Shown: positions 42,901-55,959 of the stretch, in pieces | Layout of the letters: every line of letters starts with the position of its first letter | How positions within the stretch are numbered: position 1 is the stretch's first letter | Source: Micropterix aruncella | Lineage: Eukaryota; Arthropoda; Insecta; Lepidoptera; Micropterigidae | Assembly: GCA_944548615.1 (NCBI GenBank) | Contig: OX155972.1 | Coordinates: 11,405,161-11,469,160 of the forward strand | Length of the DNA: 64,000 bases | Direction of reading: 5' to 3' | The notes under the pieces: model-generated | The model's database searches: none | What the model was told of the DNA's origin: nothing | The model's input: the letters and a program-made list of their open reading frames with translations, nothing else | Position numbers and translations under genes: made by a program

Positions 42901-44589
42901 ATTAAAAGAAAGTAGCCAAATTCAGATGGTAAAAGTAACGTTCTTAATATACAATAATTCTGGTACAATTTTTAAAAAAAACGATCAATGATTTTTATCA
43001 ATCGCATATATGTTGCGTCCGAAAATAAGACTTGTTTTAATAAGTGAATGCGAGTGGTGAGGTAATTCATTAATAACCTTAGGAGAGGGAGAATAAAACA
43101 AGACCTATTATTTAAAAAGACCTACAAATTAGAACGTGTGATGATTGCACTGTATATTGACTTTATGCTTGTTTTAAGCCATTACTGCAATGTCACATTC
43201 ATCATACACTAATGATTTGTAATGTGTAACTTTTCTATGTTCTACTATGTACTACATTTAACAAAGTTACAGCACGCTATGCGGACATCATTAGTGGCAA
43301 AATTATTCGAGGCTTTAGGGGCAGGTGTACCTATATGGAATTTACAAAATAATTCAATGTTATCACATGTATCACATCGAATTAGACATTTTGCAATCAG
43401 AAAGGATTTTTGGAGATTGACAAATTTTACGGAATAAAAGACTTTGTTGTCAGTAGTACTGAATATAAAACGATACAATAAAATGGATTTCTACCACGGT
43501 TGAAATTGAACACCTACGCCATTTATAGCATTATGCGTTTACCTATAGTTCTCTCTCTACTGAAAAATGCTTGTTTTCCAGTAATAATTTCCGCCGTCCT
43601 AGATGCAACGAGGGACTACAACCGCTCCATTAACCCATTTAGTATAACAAGCTCCATCAAGTTAGCTGTTCTGTTTATCTCTGCTGAGATTTTAACCGGA
43701 AGGAAATAGCCGGTAGGCAGCCTTCTCCACTACATAGGTAGGTATATATAAGTCTGACACAGAGTTAAGCTATAAAACGAAAAAGAGGGTAAATAAATAT
43801 GCTTAATATTAGAGTGATAAATATATCCCCTTTGCAATAAATACATCCTCTTCAACCTTTAACGGCTTTGTTTAGTTTGTGTGTTATTGCAAATCGATTA
43901 AAACCACAGCAATAATAAACAAATAAACCTGTGTTACGAGGAATATTGAGAAATATTTTTATATATTTAGGAAATTTTCAAACAGATATGCTGTTAAATA
44001 TAAGGTACCTAAATCGCATTCTAAATATTCTCAGAATAACCTACAGCACATATACTATAACAATATCTTATACTATATACTGATATACTATAATACTACA
44101 TTATATGCTATAATGAAAATGTCCTCTAGGTGTATACCTAAAAACATTTAGAATTTAGAATGCGTTTTTTTTTAAAAAGTAGTGGCATGTATAGCCAAAA
44201 ATAATGAATGCCTGTCACATGCTGGAACATGCACAGCACAGATGGAACATGCTGTAATGGCTATTTGACATCATGATTATGAGAAACGGATCTTATCATC
44301 GAGAAGAAAGAATCAATAAAGATATTTCGAAGAAAAATTGGCAAGTTCAACGCGGTAAGGTCCATTTTGTGTAATTTGGATAGCTAAAGACTTTATTATA
44401 TATGTACATGACAACATAATTTAATAAATGCCCCTAAAAACATAAAAAATAATGGTTTATTGGAAATTGTAAATTAATACCGAAATTGCATGGTGGTCTT
44501 AATTTTATAGCCACCCGTAGTAGATGATATGCTAATCTTTGGTTATAGAATTAAAGAGGTTATATATATATATACACTAAATCTTACAC
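42901..44589. other. No gene recognised
   Basis: AT-rich sequence with short ORFs that lack recognisable motifs or splice context. A GGAACATGC duplication occurs near 44222-44250. Possibly old, unrecognisable transposon sequence. Confidence 0.5.
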
Positions 44590-46400
44590 CAGATAGTCGA
44601 AAGCATGGGCCTGACTTTGAAACCAAGAAGACGAAATATATTTTGATTGGTAAAGAAAACCACCTCGAGCTAAATTGATATTGATTGATTGATTTTTGAT
44701 TAATAAAAAACCACTAAATTTGTATGTCATTAATGAGATTAAAGGCGTTACTAAATTACGATAATTACTTGAACAGCATGTTGAACGAGCAATAGAGCCA
44801 TTATCGAAAAATAAAATTTGATAGAAAAACTGAGATCAGCACTACCTACTCGTTATGTTTCCAAGACCTTAATATAAACACAAAGCATAGGCTCCTTAAT
44901 TATTCATTTTCCTCCTGCTGTATTATTCAAATCCCACTCTATGGAGTTTAAGCTTAGAAGTGATAACCAAAAAGCTAGAAGCTTTTGAGATGGGGCTCTA
45001 AAAGAGAATGCTACGCTTGTGTGGAAAGAAGATCATACTTTCCAATCACATTACATTTCATTTTCGTCGTGTCCAATTGACAGCTAAAAACCGCTCTTGA
45101 ACGTGTAAAAATATTTGTGTCAGGTAATACGTCTCTTTACTACTCTTTACTTAACATACATAGGTAGTCAAGATTTGTCAAAAAACATTATCTAAGAAAA
45201 TTACATTAATTATTAAAATAGTCAATTATTTGGAACCTACTATATATTATTCATCGTAAAATCTTTTTCCAAACCAAAATAAAGGCTTATTAATTATCAT
45301 AGTCAATAATTGGAATAGGTACCTACTATAAGTCGCAACCATCGCAATGCAGCTGTACTGCAAATAATTGAAAACAACATCGGCCGAGGACGTTTGGCCA
45401 CATAATGAGAAATAACAAAATATACAACCCGCTTCAACTTGTGCTCCAGGGAAATATTAATTGCAAGAAGGGCCCTGATAAAACACAATAACGAATTTTT
45501 TCAATGTAACTGAGAATAAAGTTGAAATTGTCATTATGATTGTTACTATTAACACAGTATACCAAACAGTAGATCTACTCTCGAGCTACAGTGCATTGAG
45601 GGAAAAGGGTGCAAGGAATGTGAGTACAGGGGTACGTCTTGATGAACGCCTTTGGCTAGCGTTACGCGCAGGTAAAGGCTGGCGACTTTTCGAACGTTTG
45701 GGGCAGAATAGCCGACATCTGGCGGCATTATCCGAGCCCTTAAGACTCGTGACGTATTCGGTTCGATTTCAATTTTGTTCTACTATCTGGTATACTGTGC
45801 TATTAACAAGGGTTCATGCAGCTTGGACCGCAAGGCCAAGCTTGTTTCGTGGCCGGCCCAAAGCATGGATCATTCGCCATCCGGAAGCATCCTAGAAGAG
45901 GTGAATTGAATGGAAGAATTGATCAGGCGAGCCCTGGACCATACACTCTCCAAAATGACTAAATCTTTATTTTGTTATATCCCAAAGTTTTTTGTCAGGG
46001 CTAAAAGACTATAACGATCGTTATAACAAAATGAGCGTGGACAATCTCAATCAATCTGTTAATATCCGGGATGGATAAGCTACCCTAAGAAGAAGATTTC
46101 TCACGCTCAAGTGAACAAAACTAGTGTTACATCTAACATCACTTGGCATCATAGTCAGCATCTAGCACATAAAATTCAGAAGTGCATTCACTAAAATGAA
46201 TAACTTATTCTCAGCAGCAAGAATATGACTAAACGTCAATCCTTAAATTGACTAAAGTGTGGACTCTGATGGAATCCTTGAGTGACAAGGTTCAGGAATT
46301 CGAATATTGGGTATACCGAAATATGCCTAAGATTTTGTGGACAGATGCGGCTCGAAATAAATTAGTAAGAATTAATCAGGAAGACTTTTGCGCCTTGTCT
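44590..46400 (+). pseudogene. Scattered RTE-like LINE remnant, broken by insertions
   Basis: Three short plus-strand pieces keep RTE order. Near 44600-44665 a GLTL...KKTKYILIGKEN segment appears across two frames. Near 44935-45020 the sequence around ACTCTATGGAGTTTAAGC and AAGCTAGAAGCTTTTGAGAT recalls YG.EAW and KLEAFE. At 46240-46390 comes KVWTLMESLSDKVQEFEYWV, YRNMPKILWTDAARNK. Between the last two lies unrelated DNA including a MITE. Heavily decayed. Confidence 0.5.
45553..45799. mobile_element. Small MITE with 7-bp target duplication, second copy
   Basis: CTATTAA (45546-45552), CACAGTATACCA..., TGGTATACTGTG, CTATTAA (45800-45806). TIRs are a perfect 12 bp. It is 49 bp longer than the nested copy at 38219-38416 but shares the interior (TACTCTCGAGCTACAG, GCGTTACGCGCAGGTAAAGG). 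Confidence 0.82.
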
Positions 46401-46834
46401 GTCTATCGTAAGTCTTTCTTGGTGGATGGATTTGAGCCACTGTCCTACATTTATCGCTACACTGCCGCTGATGCTCCAACGAAGAGATTAAAGAAAATTC
46501 GACCTAGATTCGACCCTTGAGTAATGCCAGACCTTATGAAATACGACGAGGATGGACTTACTGCTGACAAGAGTCAGCGAAGAACAAGAGAGCTCATAAA
46601 GAAATCGCTAGGCAGACATCTACTTGTTGGCAACACATAGTTAGACTGACAATAAAGAGAGATTCGTAATAGTCGACCGACTAGGGTGGAATCCACGTTT
46701 TGCGTCAACCCTGACAAAATATCTTGAAAACCCATTCGCAATAAAGAATAATTTCGTAAAGTTCGCAATTGCAGACGATATAACGATAAGAGAAAAGGAA
46801 AATACGTCAGTTTTGTTCTAAAAAATATGTACAT

Positions 46835-47160
46835 ACATAGTTATTGCACCTAGGTTTTCACTATAAAAAAGGTACCTAAAAATTAAATGAGACCACAAAT
46901 ATATTCCCCTTGTAACAAAAATTATACTTTAAGGTGTAATTTCTGAGGTTTTCCAACCCAATACGGTTTTTACCATTTTTCTTGCTTTGTTTACACGGAA
47001 AATATACATTTAAAAAGAAATAGTTATTGTACCTAGGTTTCCTCTGCAAAAAAAATACCTAAAAATTTTAATAGGACCACAACTATACTCCCCTTATTTC
47101 GAAAATAATACTTTGAGGTGTGATTTCGGGAGCCCCAATATGGTTCCTACCTTTTTCTAA
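46835..47160. repeat. Two-unit tandem repeat of about 185 bp
   Basis: ATAGTTATTGCACCTAGGTT at 46839 and ATAGTTATTGTACCTAGGTT at 47022 start units that both continue with GACCACAAnTATAnTCCCCTT and ACTTTnAGGTGTnATTTC. No ORF. Confidence 0.7.
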
Positions 47161-48915
47161 AAGCTTGGCTTGCGCAAAAAATATGCGATCTAAAATTGTG
47201 AAAAAAAAAACGAACTGATTAAGAGTGGTTTCATGTACTCGTATAATAAAATTTATGTTGCAAAAAATGACAAGGGTGAGGCGAAAAAAAAACATAATAT
47301 TCGAAAAACAAGTGTCAAAAAAGAAGAAAATAATAATCGAAAAACAACAAAGATAACCCTCTCAAGAAGATCATATCTGTGACCAGAACTTTAGAGACAT
47401 TTTCAATTTCCCTTTTACCATGTGAATTTAAGAACTTTATGATGTTTACTTTATGATATGTTTTTGCTGTGAATGTAATAGTTATTCGAAATACCGACTT
47501 TATTGATACCTTTATTTGCTTATTGATATCTCTTGATTCCTTATTGATTAACTTATTGATGCCAACTTTAATTATGCCAAATCTACATCAAAATGCTTAT
47601 TTTTTTAGAATTTAGAATGCGTACATTCTATGTTAACGAAGGTTTTAGTAAAAGTGGCGGAAACTTAATGGAGCCCGAGAAATCACCCCCTTAAATGATA
47701 TTGAATGAGCACTTAAAACCCTCATTACGTTAACATGAAAAAAAATCCATAAAGACCACAATTATCCTAAAATATTAAAATGACTGTATTTCGTGCTCCA
47801 TACGGTCGTTTTACACAAAGAAATTCATTGATAAACCTGCCTATGTCATTACACGAGCTTAAGTTTACAATCTATTACGTTAATTATACTTAATGGTTAT
47901 ATTATCGAGTTTCTCCCGGAGTGCCGCACGAATATCCATGAGACACAGAACTAAACACAGTATTCACTTATAATTAAGAGCATTTGTGTTCATAATTACA
48001 ATTTACAAGCTTTTCTACGCGAAATTTCAGTCCCGAGACGCCGAAGACGACGTGCAGGGCCGACTAACACTGACGTTTCACTGAAGAGACGTAAAATTAC
48101 GACGATGAAAGCTGTCGAGTATGAAGTATTGGATATTTTTATTCATATGAATACCGGTTGCTGATATTGCGGCAGCGCCCATCGCTACGCCGCGCTTTTT
48201 GCCGGCTTCTGTTGGTACCGTCGTCAGCTTTGACAGATCGCTGCTACAGCACCGGAATTGCACCCGCCATATTTGCAATTTTGCACAAACCGGTTATGCA
48301 ACAGCGTAATATGCTAAATTGTAATGTATACCTTCAATGTCAAACATACCTACATGTTGCTATTATAAATTAACTAAAATAAGTAAAACATAACATAATA
48401 ACATAATAATACATTTAATAACATAACATAATAATAAATTTAAAAAAAAAAACTATATTTTGACCTGAAAACGTCTCTAAGTTCGGTTTGGTAACCAGAT
48501 CAAAATTTACGATGCAACAAAATTACGATAAATTTATGAGACGATAACTCGGTCGGTAATAAACGGTTAAAAACCAACCGAATAAATAAACCAACCAGCT
48601 TATAAAATATATAAGATTCTAGCAACCCCGGATATACGATTTTTCCGAGCCAGGGCGAAAATTTGACATTAGCGCCCGTTTGGCGCCCGTCCGAGCCCCG
48701 TGGGAGCCCCGTGGAGCACACCCGTGGAGAGAGAGGGGTCTACGGTCTAGCATTTGGGATTAACGACTTTAAAAAAGCTTCATAACAAATATGCAAGTGG
48801 TATTTTTTGTCACCGGCGAATAAGAACCCTTAAATAAATGTTCACTCTTCATTTTCTATTTGCTAATAGCTTTTTCTTATGTGTGACATTAATATAGAAA
48901 AGAAACACCTGTACA
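47161..48915. other. No gene recognised
   Basis: AT-rich sequence with a moderately GC-rich island at 48050-48290 and another at 48610-48740. The small ORFs over these islands have no motif, and no matched splice pair was found. Confidence 0.45.
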
Positions 48916-48916
48916 G

Positions 48917-50252
48917 ACAAAGTGGTCTCGAAGCTACCGATTTTTCGGTATTTCTACCGATATGGCGCCTGTCTTACCGAAATACCGAAATGGAACGATT
49001 TTTCTACGATTTCTATCGAAACATGCATGCAAATAACCGCACGGTTTCCATTGATAAATATTCCAATAGAATGTTTAGACGTAATTGAACTAAAGAATAT
49101 TAAAAGTTGCAAAACTGCTTCGATTACCTATTCCTGTTATAGACTCTTTCCCGATATTGTTCAAAACAATGATTTCCAGCAAATTGATACAGAGTAAACA
49201 AATGAAAACATTTCCTGATGAAATAGAACTCTTTTGGGATAATATCAGATTACTGAAGCATGGCGATGACACTCAAATGTTTTCTTTGTTGTCTTCTTTC
49301 ATCTTTACTATTTTATCACTGCCCCATTCTCCCGCGAATTGAATGTTGAGCGCATATTCTCGCATATTAATCTTAATACAACAAAACCGCGAATTAGGTT
49401 GTCTACTGAGTCAATCCCTGGTCTGTTACATACAAAAGTTTATTTAATGGCGCTAATTGTTACGACTTTTGTTCGACTAATTATTCGAAATTAGTACAAA
49501 AATGACTGCTGCTATGGCTAAAAAATATTGGTACTATTCTAAAGATTGCAAAAAATTATTATATTTAAGTTGTTGATTTCATTGCTTGTACAACTAATAT
49601 TTAGTATGTTATTGTTAATTCGTTTGCATTATGATTTGTTGATGTAAATAGCATAGGAGTAACAGATAGAGAACGGAAGTGCGAAGGCGGGCTGTGGGGG
49701 TGAATGTGTTCACCGAATAAAAGATATAGGGGCATATGAGACTCTCTCTATCCTTGTCTTGCGCATGCGCGTTTATCCATAGCATAGCAGACTTATGGCG
49801 TCGAAGCGTTGCCATAGTGATATAAACGCGTTGCCATAGTGATATATGTACGTGTCTCCGTGAATGCACGACTAGACAAGGATGGAGGGGATTACTATAG
49901 GCTGCTGTCTCTTTCCATTCGGCTGACGCATTCTCAGGCTGGTTACGGGGTTGAGGTGGGTTTGAGTAGTTATACCGTCAATGGTAAATGGTGTACTTCA
50001 TTTTTAAATACATGCAGAACTAATTGTTATAAGTTTTAATAATGTTTAATAATTCCTGATGTTTAATTAAGAGGATTCCTGCTGTTCAATAATATTTTTT
50101 AATAATTCCTGATGTCTAATAATGTTTAATAAAGAGATTTGATTGAATATTGATTATTTTTTCATATGTATACCGAATTTTGGACCAAATAATACTGATT
50201 TTACATGGCAACCCTACCGATTTTTCTTTTTGACGTTCGAGACCACTGCCAG
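48917..50252 (+). pseudogene. hAT element with decayed transposase C-terminus
   Basis: Terminal inverted repeats AAAGTGGTCTCGAAGCTACC (from about 48921) and, reversed, CAGTGGTCTCGAACGTC (from 50252) share CAGTGGTCTCGAA-type sequence and an inner ACCGATTTTTC/GAAAAATCGGT pair. Between them the plus strand encodes the hAT dimerisation region in pieces: YSCYRLFPDIVQNNDFQQID, DEIELFWDNIRLLKHGDDTQ, LSLPHSPANVERIFSHINLN (across a frame change), RLSTESIPGLLHTKVYL. The catalytic N-terminal half is absent, and 49600-50150 has no homology I recognise. A clear 8-bp duplication was not found. Confidence 0.72.
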
Positions 50253-50604
50253 TGAGACAACGCACAAGCAAGACTATCTCCCTGACACACACTTTTAATC
50301 ATTACGTCCCAGGAAATTTTACTCCCTAATCTTGCTGTAGCTTTACACGTCGAGCTTTCCTTACCGTTTAAGAATCTATTACCACATCGATTAATAAGTT
50401 CCGCATAAGTTCGGGTATATTCGGCTCTGCTCGTGTAGCCTGTCCCCTTCTGTTGTTCTGGTGTTTTCATCAGTAGGCATCAGTAGGCAGTGAATGTAGA
50501 CAAAACTCGAAGCAAATGGTCAGACTGCTTAATAATGCGTGGCGCCAGTATTACACCATACATGTCACAAAAAATGTAGTCCCTGCAATACGCCGGTACA
50601 TATT

Positions 50605-51055
50605 AAGATGGCCCTTATCGTAGAATTAACTGTTTCGTGAGAATCAAATATCCCAAAAGACCACGAGTACAAATTAAATTAATTCCTACCATGATCTCGC
50701 AAATGCCGTCAATCAAAACGGCTTCACTGTTCATCTTCACGCGGTGGAAGTTGGCGCTCGTGGCCTGTCAGCCAAATCTCTGTTCCACCGTTTTAAATAT
50801 CTTGGTCTCTCCAGGAAAATAATCAATCCTTCCTAGAAAAAAATATCTAAAACCGCGATTTCTGGATCTGAAATTCTATGGCTCCGAAGGGAGAGTGAAT
50901 GGGTGGTAAGGTGCACACTCACATGTGGCAAGACAGCTGTCCTAAACCTACCACAGCCGGTCGTTATTCCTGAATCCACCGCTCACCCCCCCAGAAGTGT
51001 AATAATAGTATTATGATCGGTCGGTGAGTTCCATGGCAGATCCGTTTGTATTTTA
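50605..51055 (+). pseudogene. Second, 5'-truncated copy of the RLE-type LINE 3' end
   Basis: It matches the 3' end of the element at 26270-26740 in the opposite orientation: TAGAATTAACTGTTTC.., CACGCGGTGGAAGTTGGCGC, CTCCAGGAAAATAATCAA, AGACAGCTGTCCTAAACC. Numerous frame breaks. It shows how far the 3' UTR extends (to about AGATCCGTTTGTA) and that the family has more than one insertion here. Confidence 0.8.
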
Positions 51056-51716
51056 TTGATTGTCTATCTGAACATTAAAGTGCGTAATTATTACATACCG
51101 AAAGCTTTTACGAAATTTAAAAAAATACTGCTTTATGTAAATAATATCAAAATAATAAGAGCTATGATTTAATAATTCGTTTCGCATTATATTATAATTT
51201 TATCTCGAGGTTGGATACTGCATAGCCGTATTTAGAGCGTCTTATATAGTCTTATATAGAGCTAATGGATATAAGCGAAGATTAATCAATGTTTGGAACT
51301 ATGACTGCCATCTACAGGTTGCGTTTCGTAGTAAAATCTTAGCTGCCAACACTTAGTGCGGCATTGTGTAATCTAAAACACTATATAATCAATTCTATAG
51401 AGTACCTACGAACGCTTATCATTTTACATCAATACATAACAACAGTGAGTTCTTCTGATAATGAGTTCTTATGATAATGTATTTAACAATATCAATGAGT
51501 CAGGGATACTAAACTACGAAAATAAAAAGAAAATGTTTAATAGGCAGTAAGTACACGAAAAAAACTTTTTAATTCACAACCTGTTTATACCATCGGAACG
51601 GATATATTTAAAAATAGGCCATAATAAAATTCAAAGGCTGCAAAAACCTGTGCTAGATTGTGAGCTCTTATTGAACATTTACTGAACTATAAAAGCCCCA
51701 TTTTAATAGTTTCCGG

Positions 51717-52721
<1,005 letters not shown>

Positions 52722-52739
52722 TAGTAACATTGTGAATAT

Positions 52740-52880
52740 CTCCCAAGCTGTAGTAGGTACAGACTAGTGGCGCCGACTGCCGATGCGTCTGCGAGCCGCG
52801 AACCGCTGTTAGTCTCCCCCCGGGCGTCGCTACTGCCGGCCGCGTGCAGTGACGGTGAGAATTTTTTACTCGTCAAAAGT
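52740..52880 (+). promoter_or_regulatory. GC-rich island, possible promoter or non-coding first exon of the uridine phosphorylase gene
   Basis: A 140-bp GC-rich stretch (GGCGCCGACTGCCGATGCGT, CTCCCCCCGGGCGTCGC) stands out in AT-rich DNA 1.9 kb upstream of the first coding exon. It ends with a consensus donor, CGTCAAAA|GTAAGTTT at about 52879. No TATA box. A link to the phosphorylase is inferred from position and strand only. Confidence 0.35.
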
Positions 52881-53053
52881 AAGTTTCTTTGATCATATTA
52901 TTACGTTAATATTTCGTTTTTCTTGTTAATTTTGGACAATATTATTCCATAATATTAATCTGTGGTCTTTATATTATACATTTTAGCTGGACAACACGCG
53001 ATCATAGTCACCAAACTACTGATTATTTGACTGAAATGCTAAAATGTCTACTA

Positions 53054-53921
53054 GGGGTCAGTTGAAACGCTATGATTGGGGGCAGTTGTAACGTTACAAT
53101 TGACCCCGGTGTTACAACCGACCCCGTACATTTTTTTGCTTTAACTAAGCCAAGTAACACAATGTGACATTATTTTTGTTTTTAAACATTAGATACATAT
53201 GAAACGGTTTACTTTTTTATAAATTTTGCATAACAGCCCTACCGTAACACGATGTTATAGATAAAAAATACTTTTTTTTAGTATTCATTAGAAGATTTGT
53301 TTAGTTTTACTGTTGTTAAAAAATACTTTCTATGGGTCAGTTGTAACACCCGGGACAATTGTAACACCTTGTTTAGTACTGAGAATAGTATTACATTTTA
53401 CATTGTATTTGGTTAGTTGAGGCTAATAATATGTTATACAATAGTAATAATATGCTAATATGCTTTTATATAACTATTTTAAAACGTTAAAAAAAACCTT
53501 CAGTTCATTGTGAAACTATCTCACAAATATTTTGCTTGTGGTTGAAATAAAACATTGATAACCTTCACTTTTCTGTATTTTTTGTTTTGCAATAATATAA
53601 TAAAACATAGCTATGTTACTAGTGGTCCAAATGGTAAAGAGAGAGTTAAAGATAAATAAAACATTTCACCCAAAAACCTTTGTGTTACTACTGACCCCGA
53701 CTACTGTTACAATTGAAGCCGGATCGGGTCCACTTGTAACAATTTCCCTAGTTTTACTTTATGGTCTTAATCCTAGAACTTTTAATGGCAGGTGAAATGT
53801 GAATAATTTTAATATTTAGTTACTTAAATTTCCGACGGTTATCTATAAGTAACTATTCCCTAACTATTATACTGCCGCCGTACCGTAGGAACAATGCCAA
53901 ATTGTTACTACCGACCCCGGT

Positions 53922-53925
<4 letters not shown>
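53054..53925. repeat. Region with about ten GGGGTCAGTTGTAACA-type motifs in both orientations
   Basis: Variants of a 15-16 nt motif occur at about 53055, 53079, 53094 (reversed), 53111 (reversed), 53335, 53352, 53683 (reversed), 53705 (reversed), 53726 and 53903 (reversed). The outermost copies face inward, like terminal inverted repeats (GGGGTCAGTTG at 53054, TACCGACCCCGG near 53920). A short TA run follows at 53935. No ORF is convincing. Confidence 0.6.
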
Positions 53926-53952
<27 letters not shown>

Positions 53953-54149
53953 CTCAACTGATTGACTTGAAATATGAAACATACTTTAGACTACTGGAAG
54001 TTAAGTAATCGAAGTGATTCATAAAAAGTGAACTATTAGTCACTGGAGGATTCCTCCGGACTGAATCGATCTTTCCTCAATCAAATAGATCTGTCAGTTC
54101 AAATAACTAAAATAAATTAATAGTTTTAAAAAAAACACTAAAAACACGC

Positions 54150-54560
54150 TTTTGGGCTATGATGCGATATTCACATACACACGCCTATGATACGATATTC
54201 CATCATGGAATGCCAGTGCCTATCTTCCAGCTTCATCATCAGACCTTGAAACCTAATCGTGGTCAAAGTTCATTCCAAGACTTTTTTAACAAGTCCAAAC
54301 ACAGCTATGATCCATCGTGAAGTTCCAGTTCATATCTTCCGACTCCATCATCAGATCGGTTCGACAGTACCATATTATTGTATTGTCATCAGAAATACAT
54401 ACAGCTGCCAATTTTCATGACGCTACGATCCTTGGAAGATGGTTAAATTAGTTACCTTAGATTCCATTACATAGTTAGTTACATACAGGTCGACCTAATA
54501 AAAGCGTGTTAAAAAAGTCCAAACGACAAATGAGTACATGCTAAAACTGTTATATTGATA
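54150..54560. repeat. Dispersed repeat with duplicated TCTTCC..CTCCATCATCAGA blocks
   Basis: CCAGTGCCTATCTTCCAGCT / TCATCATCAGACC at about 54210 and CAGTTCATATCTTCCGACTC / CATCATCAGATCG at about 54330 are diverged direct copies, followed by TTGTCATCAGAAATACATAC. This layout is familiar from moth and butterfly repeats; the class is unknown to me. Confidence 0.45.
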
Positions 54561-54790
54561 CTGATTTATACTGATACACGGGCTAAACCTTGTTCTCTAT
54601 ATTTTTGATATTGTCAAATATATATTTTTTTTCTTTTAAGCGACATTCCTCCCACTTCCACGCCGTCAAGTTGGTCAATTATATTGATAAACGACCTCCA
54701 AAGATTGACGACCCCTCCACCAATGATTATCTACTCCACTGTTACGAATTCCTCGAGTGCGCATGATTAATTAGTATTAAAGCAAGCATT

Positions 54791-54915
54791 ATGGGTGAGC
54801 GTAGTGCACGCTGCAACTGCGACCCGGTTATCGATACAGAGATACAACACTATCAGACTTGCATTTCTGAATTGGAAGAGAGGCACAGAAATGGAGAGAT
54901 TAACGCTTTACCCAG
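54791..54915 (+). CDS. Uridine phosphorylase, first coding exon
   Basis: Uridine phosphorylase splits uridine with phosphate into uracil and ribose-1-phosphate in cytosolic pyrimidine salvage. This exon supplies the non-catalytic N-terminal lead: MGERSARCNCDPVIDTEIQH and ELEERHRNGEINALP. The ATG at 54791 is chosen because an in-frame TGA lies 24 nt upstream. It ends CCCAG|GTACCC with two bases over, which combine with exon 2 to give Arg. The exon lies 9 kb from the last exon seen; together the four exons give 197 of the roughly 310 residues usual for the eukaryotic enzyme, and the C-terminal part, with the uracil-binding and GQGRxDG-type segments, must be to the right of 64000. Confidence 0.85.
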
Positions 54916-54986
54916 GTACCCATTTACATTTTTTTACGTTTATGTGCATAAAGCTAAATGTTTGACCTTGAAACCTCAAAGCTGAA

Positions 54987-55251
54987 TTATAATCGGTCAG
55001 CTTCAAATGTAGGTTTCAAAAGAAATGCTATATTACCAGTCAGTTTATATGATGATGTAATATAGCTCTTGAACCGCAGCTTATTTAGGTTGACAGTGCG
55101 GTGGTTCCCACTACACAAGGCCACCCAGAATCTCTCCCCTGACTCGGTGATTTCCTCTGGTGTTGCACTAAGGTTGGAAAACCGGCGAATGTAGGGTAAG
55201 AGGTCGGAATGTCTTGTAACAGTCTCAGCGATGGATGAAGTGGAGCGACTC
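54987..55251 (-). pseudogene. Transposon ORF remnant, C-terminal part (split by retroposon copy k)
   Basis: The minus-strand frame reads SRSTSSIAETVTRHSDLLPY, RRFSNLSATPEEITESGERF, WVALCSGN, LNKLRFKSYI. The EEI..AGERF..ALYGG-like pattern with a following LRY/LRF block belongs to the arthropod transposon protein family whose N-terminal half lies at 55960-56360. It lies antisense inside intron 1 of the phosphorylase. Confidence 0.5.
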
Positions 55252-55265
55252 TGCTTCTCCCTGGT

Positions 55266-55945
55266 GGGAGCTAATGGGCCCTTGCTGAGGTGGCTACGAA
55301 GACCCATTTTGTTCAGGGTTGGTCCCACTCACGGGTCAACACCCATTCAGCGGCCTCCATGCATGAAGTGCGAGCCCGGGCAGGACTCTCGTCTTAGGGC
55401 TAGTTTCCCCTAGGAGTTTCTCCTAGTTACCTTCTGGCGCTCCTGGACGGTATGGGCACCGTGCGGCGTAAGCCAATCGTTTGTGCATTCTGACTAACAG
55501 TCGGGGGAGTCTGGAAGCAGTACTGTTTCCTATAGGGCGGGGGTGGCTGCGGACCTTACGGCGACTACTCTTGAAACGACCATCGGCTACCCGATCCTGG
55601 GTGTACAGCCGGGCAAAGGACGCCGTGGTCCGCGATAGATTCGGCTCACACCGTTTCACCGCTTCGTAAGGGAGAGGACCGCGCAAGCGACTCCGAACTC
55701 GTAACCAGTCGAGAGACCGGAGTAATCCGGTCGCAATTGGAAGTAAGGGCGTGAGTATAAGCCCGCTGGGTAACATACCTGGTTATCTCGCGGATAAGGC
55801 GTTGGCCTCTTACGGGCATGTGGCGGAGCTTAATGGTGGACTGTTTTGTCCAAGTCTTCTGTGTTCACTTCACTGGAGATAGAATGACCAATCGTTAAAA
55901 CTTCCTGAGGTGACGGGTTCGCCCGTTGTAGTTTACAACTCTATT
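55266..55945 (+). mobile_element. GC-rich 3'-hairpin retroposon, copy k (B-type, clean TSD)
   Basis: The best complete B-type copy: starts GGGAGCTAATGGGCCCTTGC, ends GACGGGTTCGCCCGTTGTAG and TTTACAACTCTAT. It is flanked by identical 14-bp repeats TGCTTCTCCCTGGT (55252-55265 and 55946-55959). 680 bp. It cuts a minus-strand transposon ORF in two, so it is younger than that ORF. It lies in intron 1 of the phosphorylase gene. Confidence 0.9.
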
Positions 55946-55959
55946 TGCTTCTCCCTGGT

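Noticed and set aside
43222..43478. Opposed ORFs of about 70 codons
   Set aside because: No motif, no splice context; AT-rich chance ORFs or unrecognisable debris.
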